Under the pieces are notes generated by a model that searched no databases, had not been told where the DNA came from, and was given only the letters and a program-made list of their open reading frames with translations. Of a stretch of 15,179 nucleotides of DNA, positions 1 through 7,015 are shown piece after piece; positions within the stretch are counted from its first letter, which is position 1; every line of letters begins with the position of its first letter. Source of the DNA: UMGS1502 sp045545435 (GTDB taxonomy: Bacteria; Actinomycetota; Coriobacteriia; Coriobacteriales; Eggerthellaceae). The stretch spans positions 1 to 15,179 of the forward strand of contig JAZQAV010000210.1 in the NCBI GenBank assembly GCA_045545435.1. Direction: 5' to 3'. Both the position numbers and the translations under genes were made by a program.

Positions 1-11
1 CGCAGATGGAG

Positions 12-46
12 CCGCCAGCCCGGGACTAGCTGCCCGGGGCTGGCGG
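12..46. other. G+C-rich inverted repeat at left edge
   Basis: The arm at 12-24 (CCGCCAGCCCGGG) pairs with 33-46, with one extra G in the right arm and an 8-base loop. Neither strand shows a T-tract directly after the stem. It may be the transcription end of a gene outside the window or a repetitive intergenic hairpin. The sequence here does not decide between these. Confidence 0.45.
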
Positions 47-384
47 AATAATGCCACTTGACATCTCGATGAGCATATGTGGGGTTTTGCGCAATGTCTT
101 CAGCCATGTAAGCCCAATAAATGCGATTAACTCACCAACTAAAGCCATTTTTTGGCAAAAGTTACCGATTTGGCTGACTGGGGGCAAAGAATGGGGTAAA
201 CGTCAACGAAATGCCCTTGCTCGCTTGCGCATATGCCTCAGGCAAGGTATATGCGCCATGCTCGACGTATGCCCCAGGCCAGATATATACGTCACGCGGG
301 ATTGGCAAAAGCGCAGATGCAATCGCCGGCAACGGTGTTTGCTGCGCTTGACGTGTAAGGCAACAATTCGAGTGCAAATAAAGA
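47..384. other. Intergenic stretch with no convincing gene
   Basis: Short open frames exist on both strands, but none has a ribosome binding site, a recognisable domain or a plausible start. A TTGACA at 58-63 has no matching -10 box at 16-18 bases. The only visible structure is the hairpin and tandem repeat at 227-291, listed separately. Confidence 0.5.
227..291. repeat. Two-copy tandem repeat, 36-bp period, containing a 12-bp hairpin
   Basis: Bases 233-255 and 269-291 match at about 19 of 23 positions (shared pattern ATGCC, CAGGC, AG, TATAT, CG), which gives a 36-base period. The first copy lies in an inverted repeat: 227-238 pairs with 245-256 over 12 bp with one G-U pair and a 6-base loop. 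The second copy keeps only about 6 bp of stem. No third copy is visible at the expected positions on either side. Function is unknown. Confidence 0.5.
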
Positions 385-410
385 GAGCGGCCCTGTTAAA
401 GGGGCCGCTC
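369..410 (-). terminator. Rho-independent terminator of the feo operon
   Basis: A perfect 9-bp stem (GAGCGGCCC at 385-393 with 402-410) has an 8-base loop. Read on the minus strand it is followed by the T-rich run TCTTTATTT. It starts 28 bases after the stop codon of the small Cys-rich gene, the right place to end the leftward iron operon. Confidence 0.75.
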
Positions 411-438
411 ATGGTGTCAAACGATGTTTGGCTGCCGC

Positions 439-675
439 TTAATGCAGCGGCTTAATGGTTGGCTGCAAGGTATTGCGCGCAGTTGCGGCACCTTGGCAGG
501 ATGTGCAGTGATCGCAGCTGCATCCAGAAGACGCGCAATCGGTTTTGGCGGGGGATTCTTTGCCGTCTTCATGCGAGCATCCGCAGCAGCTTTCTTTTTT
601 GAAGAAAACGGATCGGATTGCAAGGGCGACGATGGCAATCACAACCAGTAAAATAACCCAGCTTGCGAAATTCAT
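439..675 (-). CDS. FeoB-associated Cys-rich membrane protein
   Basis: Small protein of 78 residues. Its N-terminus is a single hydrophobic segment (about residues 3-23), followed by a short basic stretch (FFKKE) and a soluble tail with eight or nine cysteines in CCGC, CSC and CDHC-type spacings, with nearby histidines. This architecture, coming directly after feoB, matches the small family annotated as FeoB-associated Cys-rich membrane proteins. Members are thought to assist ferrous iron transport, perhaps by holding iron at the pore or by redox chemistry, but their biochemical role is not well established. I chose the ATG at 673-675 because AAAGGA lies 8 bases upstream of it. The two in-frame ATGs at 684 and 681 overlap or touch that ribosome binding site. 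It is the last gene of the leftward feoA-feoB operon and is followed by a terminator. The operon context makes the identification fairly safe; metal binding itself is inferred from the cysteines. Confidence 0.8.
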   Translation of the reverse strand: MNFASWVILLVVIAIVALAIRSVFFKKESCCGCSHEDGKESPAKTDCASSGCSCDHCTSCQGAATARNTLQPTIKPLH

Positions 676-733
676 CTCCATCATCCTTTCTTAGTGCCAT
701 TTCGGCAAATACCTCAATAAAAGTAGCCTTCAA

Positions 734-777
734 TCAAGCTGCTCATCCCGCGCGATGCGATTGTGCGGGATGAGCTT
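734..777 (-). terminator. Hairpin between feoB and the Cys-rich gene
   Basis: GCTCATCCCGC at 742-752 pairs with 766-776 over 11 bp. The base of the stem can extend through CAAGC/GCTTG with a small bulge. On the minus strand the downstream sequence is only loosely T-rich, so it may be a partial terminator, an RNA-processing site or a 3' stabiliser for the feoB message. Confidence 0.45.
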
Positions 778-795
778 GCTGGTTACGCGTGCGAA

Positions 796-3477
796 TTACG
801 CGGCTGCAGGGGCAGTTTCTTTTGCCTGCATTTGGCCCTTAGGCATGGGGCGGAACAGACCGAACAGGATAGCCGCTACGATGATGAAGGCTACTACCGT
901 GCCGATGCCGAAGGATCCGGTGACTACAAGCTTGCCGATCTGGTAGATGCACAGGGCAATTGCATAAGCCCAGCCGCACTCCCAACCGATTGCAGCCCAG
1001 AACCATTTGTTGAAGCCGCCCATCTCACGCTTGATGGCACCCATTGCAGCGAAGCAGGGAGCGCACAGGAGCTGGAACGTCATGAACGAGAAGGCTGCAA
1101 CGGGGATAAGCTCGGTAGCGCCTGCGGTAACGCCAAGGGACTGCAGGAAAGCGGTCGACCAAGCAACTCCGGAGCCGCCGAACAGAACGGCCATGGTGCC
1201 GATAACGTTCTCTTTTGCGATAAGGCCGGTAACAACGGTGGAAGCGGCTTGCCAGCTTGCGAAACCAAGCGGAGCGAAGATCCAAGCGAAAGCATTTCCG
1301 AAGTAAGCGAGCAGCGAGTGATCCATAAGCTCTTCGCCAACCCACATGAATTCGCCTTCGTAGATACCGTAACCAGACAGGAACCAAACGATGATGGTTG
1401 CCAGAAGGATGATGGTACCGGCTTTCTTGATGAATGCCCAGGCGCGTTCCCACATGCTGCGCAGCAGGTCAACGAAGCGCGGCAGACGGTACTCGGGAAG
1501 CTCCATGATGTAGGGGGTGGTTTCGCCCATGAACGGCTTGGTCTTCTTCAGGATGATGCCGGAGATGATGATGGAGCCGATGCCCATGAAGTAGGCAAGA
1601 GGCGCAACCCACCAAGCGCCGCCGAACACAGCGGAAGAGATAAGCGCGATGATAGGCAGTTTTGCGGAGCAGGGCATGAAGGTGGTGGTCATAACCGTCA
1701 GGTGGCGGGAAGACTCGGACTCGATGGTGCGCGATGCCATGACGCCAGGTACGCCGCAGCCGGTGCCAACGATCATGGGGATGAACGTTTTGCCGGAAAG
1801 GCCGAAGCGACGGAAGATACGGTCAAGGATGAAGGTGACGCGCGCCATGTAGCCGCAACCCTCAAGAATAGCAAGCAGGAAGAACAGGATCATGATCTGG
1901 GGAACGAAGCCCAAGACAGCGCCAACGCCAGCTACGATACCATCAAGGATGAGGTCGTACAGCCAGTCTGCGCAACCAACGGCCTCAAGCGCGCCGCCAA
2001 TAAGGACGGGAATGCCGGGGATCCAGATGCCGTATTCGCTGGGCTCACCAGGAGCGGGAACTTTAACACCCTGAGCAACTGCCTCGCCGGTTTCCTCGTC
2101 GGTAACCTCACCGTCGAAGCTGTAAATGATTGCTTCGGTGGTTGCGGAATGGCCAGCGGCTTCAATCTCCTCGTTGCGCTCATCGGCAAGAGCCTGCGCA
2201 CGAGCTTCGTTGGCGTCGCCCATGTATACGTAGTAGTCAACCTCGGTGGATTCCTCTTCGTCAACAACAGGGTAGGAGGCAATTACATGCTGAGCTGCGG
2301 CGTCACGTTCGAACGTGGCCAGCGCGGTCTTGAATTCGGCCGACTCCAGGTCGGCGTCTTCTTCGGCATCGGGCCCAATAAAGGTCGAAATCTTTTCGGT
2401 GTCAACGCCGGCTTCCTCGGCTGCAGCCAAGAACTCGCCGATAGCGGTTTGAGCCTCGTCGTAGGCTCCGGTTTCTTCGTCGTATTTGGCCTGAACGCTA
2501 GCATCGGGATTAACGATTGCAACAGGGTCAAGGAACCAGCCGTCGCCGAACACACCATCGTTGGCCCAGTCGGTTGCCACGGTGCCCACGGTTGAGACGG
2601 AGATGTAATAGATGGCAATGATGATAAGAGCGAAAATGGGAAGTGCCAGCACGCGGTTCAACAGTACACGGTCGATTCGCTCGGTCGTGTTGTCTTTGGG
2701 TTGGTTGCGGTCAAGAACGTCATCGATGAAGCCGGCGATATAGTTGTAACGAGCGTCGGCGATGACCGCATCAGATTTGTCGCCGAAACGAGCCTCAACA
2801 GCGCGAATGTGTCCGTTAATGTCCTCGATGCTGCCATGATCGGCCCTCACGCGCGGATCGCGCTCAAGGAACTTGATGCAGTGGAAGCGCTCGAGTGAGG
2901 GGTCAACCTCTTTCGGCAGGCTTTCGGCCAAGTGGCCCAGCAGCTGCTCGAGTTCGGGGGAGAAGGTGCAGGGAGTAGGTGCTTTCCCGCTGGCTGCAGC
3001 CTGTTTGACAGCGGCCACTACCTCGTCAACACCATCGCCATGCAGCGCGGATACCTCGACTACAGGAAGATCGAGGGCCTCGGAAAGCGCTTTTGAATTG
3101 ATTTTAATGCCGCGCTTCTCAAGGATGTCCATTTGGTTAAGCGCGATAACCACTGGCGTGCCAAATTCCATGAGCTGCGTGGTAAGGTACAGGTTGCGCT
3201 CAAGGTTCGATGCGTCAACGATGTCAAGGATTACGTTGGCTTCTCGGCTCTCAAGATAATCGCGCGCGACAATTTCCTCGTTGGAATACGGCGTGAGCGA
3301 ATAGATGCCCGGGAGGTCAACCACCTCAACGTCATCTTCGTTTTTGAGCTTACCGGTTTTTCTTTCAACCGTTACGCCGGGCCAGTTTCCCACAAACTGG
3401 CGATTGCCTGTCAGCTGATTAAACAGCGTCGTTTTGCCGGAATTGGGATTTCCGACAAGTGCTATGTTGATGGGCAT
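796..3477 (-). CDS. feoB: Ferrous iron transport protein B
   Basis: FeoB, 893 residues, imports Fe(II) through the cytoplasmic membrane and is controlled by a cytosolic GTPase domain. The G motifs are visible: GNPNSGKTT (9-17), a switch region around NWPGVTVE (31-38), DLPG (54-57), NQMD (114-117) and SAL (143-145). A helical region follows to about residue 265, then the membrane domain. The two conserved pore segments are present: GCGVPGVMASR (573-583) and MPCSAKLP (601-608). Between the first membrane helix (about 278-297) and the next (about 508-540) lies an acidic, Ala/Glu-rich insert (about 312-483) that FeoB proteins such as that of E. coli lack. This explains much of the extra length over the usual 700-770 residues. 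Near the C-terminus, LLCAPCFAAMGAIKRE (803-818) carries cysteines common in this group. The ATG is preceded by GGGAAGGA at a spacing of 6. Second gene of the operon, 96 bases after feoA. Confidence 0.97.
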   Translation of the reverse strand: MPINIALVGNPNSGKTTLFNQLTGNRQFVGNWPGVTVERKTGKLKNEDDVEVVDLPGIYSLTPYSNEEIVARDYLESREANVILDIVDASNLERNLYLTTQLMEFGTPVVIALNQMDILEKRGIKINSKALSEALDLPVVEVSALHGDGVDEVVAAVKQAAASGKAPTPCTFSPELEQLLGHLAESLPKEVDPSLERFHCIKFLERDPRVRADHGSIEDINGHIRAVEARFGDKSDAVIADARYNYIAGFIDDVLDRNQPKDNTTERIDRVLLNRVLALPIFALIIIAIYYISVSTVGTVATDWANDGVFGDGWFLDPVAIVNPDASVQAKYDEETGAYDEAQTAIGEFLAAAEEAGVDTEKISTFIGPDAEEDADLESAEFKTALATFERDAAAQHVIASYPVVDEEESTEVDYYVYMGDANEARAQALADERNEEIEAAGHSATTEAIIYSFDGEVTDEETGEAVAQGVKVPAPGEPSEYGIWIPGIPVLIGGALEAVGCADWLYDLILDGIVAGVGAVLGFVPQIMILFFLLAILEGCGYMARVTFILDRIFRRFGLSGKTFIPMIVGTGCGVPGVMASRTIESESSRHLTVMTTTFMPCSAKLPIIALISSAVFGGAWWVAPLAYFMGIGSIIISGIILKKTKPFMGETTPYIMELPEYRLPRFVDLLRSMWERAWAFIKKAGTIILLATIIVWFLSGYGIYEGEFMWVGEELMDHSLLAYFGNAFAWIFAPLGFASWQAASTVVTGLIAKENVIGTMAVLFGGSGVAWSTAFLQSLGVTAGATELIPVAAFSFMTFQLLCAPCFAAMGAIKREMGGFNKWFWAAIGWECGWAYAIALCIYQIGKLVVTGSFGIGTVVAFIIVAAILFGLFRPMPKGQMQAKETAPAAA

Positions 3478-3573
3478 AAACCATCCTTCCCTTTAATCGG
3501 GCTTTTAAAACCTTGATGAAATTGAATGGATGCATGCGCAGCCAAAGGGCCTACGCGCAGCACGGTGTCGTGG

Positions 3574-3798
3574 TTAAGCGCTCATTACCTCGATGTTAGC
3601 GGCATCCGAGCGACGCAGCGACAAATGGTAACCACGAACGGTGATGTCAATGGGGTCACCAAGTGGCGCAATTTTGACAACGCTGATCTTCGCGCCTTTT
3701 GTAATGCCCATGTCCATAATGCGGCGACGAATTTCTCCGTTATCGTTGAGTTTGGTAACGATGCAGCTGTTTCCAACTTCGATATCGTTTAGCGTCAT
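3574..3798 (-). CDS. feoA: Ferrous iron transport protein A (SH3-like)
   Basis: FeoA, 74 residues, is a small cytosolic beta-barrel protein that works with FeoB in Fe(II) uptake. The typical pattern is visible: an N-terminal LNDIEVG, a central LNDNGEIRRRIMDMGITKGAKI, then APLGDPIDITVRGYHLSLRRSDAANIEV, which is the family's characteristic core and end. The ATG at 3796-3798 is chosen because CGAGGA lies 4 bases upstream. A longer in-frame reading would start at 3870, but it would cross the promoter, and its extra residues (FLFSIFNILLANCNI) do not belong to the family. It is the first gene of the leftward operon and is followed by feoB after 96 bases. Expression is probably repressed when iron is plentiful, judging from the palindrome at its promoter. 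Confidence 0.95.
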   Translation of the reverse strand: MTLNDIEVGNSCIVTKLNDNGEIRRRIMDMGITKGAKISVVKIAPLGDPIDITVRGYHLSLRRSDAANIEVMSA

Positions 3799-3825
3799 GA
3801 TGTCCTCGCAATCATTAATGTTACA

Positions 3826-3867
3826 GTTAGCTAACAGAATGTTAAAGATGGAAAACAAAAAAGTCAA
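3826..3867 (-). promoter_or_regulatory. feoA promoter with GTTAGCTAAC operator-like palindrome
   Basis: On the minus strand TTGACT (3867-3862), a 17-base spacer and TAACAT (3844-3839) form a good sigma-70-type promoter about 40 bases before the feoA start codon. The perfect 10-bp palindrome GTTAGCTAAC (3826-3835) sits right after the -10 box, where a bound repressor would block the transcription start. It resembles the inner part of the DtxR/IdeR box (GTTAG-S-CTAAC) but lacks the central base, so a metal-dependent regulator of that family is an inference. Confidence 0.65.
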
Positions 3868-3870
3868 CAA

Positions 3871-4160
3871 GAACTTACTTAAAGAAAAAAATTATTTTAA
3901 GCAAACAAATAACAATCATAATACCTGTTCACAGTCAAACAGATATAAAAGATTAAAGTTAGTTATATACATTTGTGAGCAATAAATAATGCCGATAAAC
4001 ACCCGTTGAAGACTTCTTGTGCGCCACTATCTCCATGGAATAAATGAAGGAATTGTGCGCAGGGGAGAAGCGTTTTCGTCGCTTCTTCTGCACGGTGCTT
4101 ACCGTAATGAAGAGCCCTTCATGGAGCTTTTAGTTAACCTCAACATGGTGATTGGCAAGC
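3871..4160. other. Divergent intergenic region, AT-rich on its left half
   Basis: Bases 3871-4000 are strikingly AT-rich compared with the flanking genes, with runs of A and T that could act as an upstream promoter element for feoA. The right half has two weak hairpins: an imperfect stem around 4054-4094 (GTGC...AGAAGCG / CGCTTCT...GCAC) and ATGAAG-AGCC-CTTCAT at 4108-4123 followed by a short T-run. No coding frame is supported. A small RNA ending near 4130 is possible but unproven. Confidence 0.4.
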
Positions 4161-4162
4161 CG

Positions 4163-4171
4163 TGATATAAT
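4163..4171 (+). promoter_or_regulatory. Extended -10 promoter for the amino acid receptor gene
   Basis: TGATATAAT is a perfect extended -10 element (TG-N-TATAAT). No good -35 box is seen at 16-18 bases, which is usual for extended -10 promoters. It would give a leader of about 150 bases before the start codon at 4330. Confidence 0.6.
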
Positions 4172-4259
4172 CTCACCGCTTTAGTACTCTATAGTGATTT
4201 AGCTTACCTGTTGCGGCTGCTTCTGGCGTCTCTTGTGGTTGAGCTTGCACGTATAGGGA

Positions 4260-4314
4260 GCGTGTTCGCTTAATGCGAACGTGCAAAAATGTGCATGTCG
4301 CGGCAGGTAGCCGC
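4260..4314 (+). other. Two hairpins in the leader of the receptor gene
   Basis: A 10-bp stem with two G-U pairs (4260-4269 with 4275-4284, loop TTAAT) is followed by a second short stem, GCGGC-AGGTA-GCCGC (4300-4314). The second stem ends a few bases before the ribosome binding site AAAAGGAGGA. The structure could affect translation or message stability. I do not recognise a known riboswitch or T-box. Confidence 0.4.
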
Positions 4315-4329
4315 ACAAAAGGAGGACCA

Positions 4330-5217
4330 ATGAAGAAAACCAAGTTGATAGTCGCCCTGTGCGCGACGCTGGCTTTGGGCTTGTTCGCCCTCGCTGGTTG
4401 CGGCTCCAATTCCGCTGGATCCGCTTCCGCATCGGGTTCGGCGTCTGCATCTGCGTCTGCGTCGGGTTCCGCATCTGCATCAAGCGCAAGTTCTGGCACG
4501 TTCACGCTGGTCGTGGGCTTTGATGCCGAGTTCCCGCCTTACGGCTATGTTGCCGATGACGGTTCGTACACCGGCGTTGACCTTGACCTTGCCCAGGAAG
4601 TTTGCAAGCGCAATGGCTGGGAGTTCAAGGCGGAGGCAATTGACTGGGATGCCAAGGACGCTCTTTTGAATGCAGGTACTATCAACTGCATTTGGAACGG
4701 CTTTACCATTGAAGGTCGCGAAGGCGATTATGAATTCTCGCAGCCTTACATGCGCAATGCGCAAGTGCTGGTTGTGCGTGCCGATAGCGATATCAACTCG
4801 CTTAATGACCTTGCTGGCAAGCATGTTATGACCCAAACTGACTCTGCTGGTCTTGACGTCCTCACGAATGAGGAAAGCGAATACGCTGAAATTTCCAAGA
4901 CCTTCGCTGGCGGCAAGCCCGAGACGCTTGGCGACTACAACAACATCTTCATGCAGCTTGAGTCTGGCGCTGTTGACGCTGTTGTATGCGACCTCTCCGT
5001 TGCCGCACGTCAGATGGCTGCAAAGCCCGATGCCTTCAAGCAGGTTCAGGAGCTTAACGCCGAAACCTTTGGCGTTGGCTTCAAGCTGGGTGAAGTTGCT
5101 CTTGCTGGCACCGTTTCCCAGACTTTGAAGGAAATGTACGAGGACGGCACCGTTGCCCAGATCCTCGAGAAGTACGCCGATCAGGCTGTTTCCATTGACA
5201 ACTGGCTTCTGAAGTAG
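4330..5217 (+). CDS. Polar amino acid ABC transporter, substrate-binding lipoprotein
   Basis: Extracellular receptor of 295 residues for an amino acid importer. It begins with a lipoprotein signal peptide: basic MKKTK, a hydrophobic core, then the lipobox LAGC with Cys24 as the lipid-bearing residue. A low-complexity Ser/Ala/Gly tether follows (about 27-56). The remainder is a type-2 periplasmic-binding fold of the amino acid family: VVGFDAEFPPYGYVADDGSYTGVDLDLA at the start of lobe one, then IWNGFTIEGREGDYEFSQPYM, a hallmark of this family. The ATG is preceded by an excellent AAAAGGAGGA. An upstream in-frame ATG at 4273 would add residues in front of the signal peptide and is rejected. The downstream permease and ATPase complete the system. 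Substrate is not certain: cystine, glutamine or another polar amino acid would fit. A terminator directly follows, so the receptor may be made in excess of the other subunits. Confidence 0.93.
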   Translation: MKKTKLIVALCATLALGLFALAGCGSNSAGSASASGSASASASASGSASASSASSGTFTLVVGFDAEFPPYGYVADDGSYTGVDLDLAQEVCKRNGWEFKAEAIDWDAKDALLNAGTINCIWNGFTIEGREGDYEFSQPYMRNAQVLVVRADSDINSLNDLAGKHVMTQTDSAGLDVLTNEESEYAEISKTFAGGKPETLGDYNNIFMQLESGAVDAVVCDLSVAARQMAAKPDAFKQVQELNAETFGVGFKLGEVALAGTVSQTLKEMYEDGTVAQILEKYADQAVSIDNWLLK

Positions 5218-5239
5218 CCAGGGCTTATGTCTTAGTCGT

Positions 5240-5278
5240 GTGCACCCCTTGTCATATGCGAGGGGTGCACATTTGTTT
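5240..5278 (+). terminator. Terminator after the receptor gene
   Basis: A perfect 10-bp stem (GTGCACCCCT at 5240-5249 with 5261-5270) is followed by ATTTGTTT. It lies 22 bases after the receptor stop codon and before the permease, so it probably ends most transcripts and lets a fraction read through. Confidence 0.85.
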
Positions 5279-5290
5279 AGCTTTTGCGCT

Positions 5291-5353
5291 CGGCTGATAC
5301 CAGCCAAGCAGCTGTTTTGCCAGCTTGCTGGCCATGCTGGTTGGTTTCAGCCG
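5291..5353 (+). other. Long nested hairpin before the permease gene
   Basis: The arm 5291-5305 pairs with 5339-5353 over 15 positions with one T-T mismatch and one G-U pair. Inside, 5307-5329 forms a second stem. No T-run follows directly. In RNA it would be a strong branched or stacked element between the two halves of the ABC operon, a possible processing or stabilising site. Confidence 0.5.
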
Positions 5354-5358
5354 TTCAA

Positions 5359-5370
5359 TTAAACGTTTAA
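5359..5370. promoter_or_regulatory. Perfect 12-bp palindrome ahead of the permease
   Basis: TTAAACGTTTAA is perfectly symmetrical and lies 51 bases before the permease GTG start. It could be an operator for a second promoter serving the permease and ATPase. Its half-sites (TAAAC/GTTTA) resemble those of the inverted repeat at 6889-6907. Confidence 0.35.
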
Positions 5371-5421
5371 GGATGCCGGTTATGCGCAATCGGCAATGAA
5401 GCAAACGAGAGAAGGCGTTTC

Positions 5422-6075
5422 GTGGAATTCGGAACCATGATGTATCTGCTGGGCCAGGGTCTTATCCTGACCATCCAGATTTTCTTTGTCACGCTGTTAG
5501 GGTCGCTGCCGCTTGGCATCGTGATTGCACTGTGTCGCATGAGCAAGTTCAAACCACTTTCAGCGCTTGCGCGTGTGTACATATCGTTCATGCGTGGCAC
5601 GCCGCTCATGCTGCAGCTTATGGCGCTTATGTTCGGACCCTATTATTTGTTCCATATTCCGCTGAGCCCCGATTGGAAGTTCTGGGCGTGCGACATTGGC
5701 TTCATCCTCAACTATGCGGCTTATTTTGCGGAGATATACCGCAGTGGCATCCAGTCGATTCCGCGCGGTCAATACGAGGCTGCTGAAGTGCTTGGCTACA
5801 CCCGTGCGCAAACATTTATGAAAATTGTGCTGCCTCAGGTAATCAAGCGTATTTTGCCTGCGATGGGCAATGAGGTTATCACGCTGGTGAAAGATACCTC
5901 GCTGGCATTTGTATTGGGCGTTATGGAAATGTTTACCGAGGCCAAAGCTATTGCCGCCTCGCAAACCAGTATGGTTCCCTACGTTATAGCTGCCGCAATT
6001 TACTGGGTAATCAATATATTCATCGAGTTCGTGCTTGGCAGAATAGAGAAGCGGCTCGATTACTATCACGATTAG
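5422..6075 (+). CDS. Polar amino acid ABC transporter, permease
   Basis: Integral membrane subunit of 217 residues, a normal length for the HisM/GlnP type. It shows about five hydrophobic segments, an N-terminal ILTIQIFFVTLLGSLPLGIVIAL, and the family signature FMRGTPLMLQL. The cytoplasmic coupling loop IQSIPRGQYEAAEVLGYTRAQTFMKIVLPQ carries the EAA motif that contacts the ATPase. Translation starts at GTG (5422-5424) with GAGAGAAGG 7 bases upstream; this start gives the expected N-terminus, before the first helix. Only one permease gene is present, so the pore is probably a homodimer. The ATPase gene follows after 20 bases, almost certainly in the same transcript. The receptor gene lies upstream but is separated by a terminator and a long hairpin. 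Confidence 0.93.
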   Translation: MEFGTMMYLLGQGLILTIQIFFVTLLGSLPLGIVIALCRMSKFKPLSALARVYISFMRGTPLMLQLMALMFGPYYLFHIPLSPDWKFWACDIGFILNYAAYFAEIYRSGIQSIPRGQYEAAEVLGYTRAQTFMKIVLPQVIKRILPAMGNEVITLVKDTSLAFVLGVMEMFTEAKAIAASQTSMVPYVIAAAIYWVINIFIEFVLGRIEKRLDYYHD

Positions 6076-6095
6076 TACGGGTTCGGAGTACAGCC

Positions 6096-6878
<783 letters not shown>

Positions 6879-6888
6879 TAAATCACCG

Positions 6889-6930
6889 TGTAAACCTTAA
6901 GTTTACAAAGCTCATTTTGCTAAATATAGT
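6889..6930 (+). promoter_or_regulatory. Promoter with overlapping inverted-repeat operator, TGTAAAC-N5-GTTTACA
   Basis: TTTACA (6902-6907), a 17-base spacer and TATAGT (6925-6930) form a clear promoter about 85 bases before the hydrolase start codon. The -35 box lies inside the right arm of a perfect inverted repeat (6889-6895 and 6901-6907, 7 bp each, 5-base spacer). A protein bound there would cover the -35 box, which suggests repression, or activation by a regulator at the -35 edge. The binding protein is unknown. Confidence 0.65.
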
Positions 6931-7015
6931 CCTTATTCCCAGCTCAAAAGCCAGTTGGTACATTAAACCCATCAAAGATGCGAAAGGCGCGTCTGATAGC
7001 TTGAAGGGGGATTTA

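Noticed and set aside
58..63. TTGACA taken as a promoter -35 box
   Set aside because: No acceptable -10 box occurs 16-18 bases downstream, and no gene follows on that strand.
162..377. A minus-strand frame in which the 36-bp repeat encodes two similar 12-residue units
   Set aside because: It would start at TTG with no ribosome binding site and lies just after the terminator. The protein repeat is only a consequence of the DNA repeat having a period divisible by three.
51..455. A 134-codon open frame on the plus strand at the left edge
   Set aside because: No ribosome binding site and no recognisable domain; it crosses the feo operon terminator and overlaps the end of the Cys-rich gene.
763..2595. 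A 610-codon open frame on the plus strand across feoB
   Set aside because: It is exactly antisense to the well-supported feoB gene, has no domain or ribosome binding site, and reads as an artefact of the codon bias of feoB.
4020..4320. A riboswitch or T-box ahead of the amino acid receptor
   Set aside because: No conserved T-box antiterminator sequence and no recognisable lysine, glycine, glutamine or SAM riboswitch core could be found by eye.
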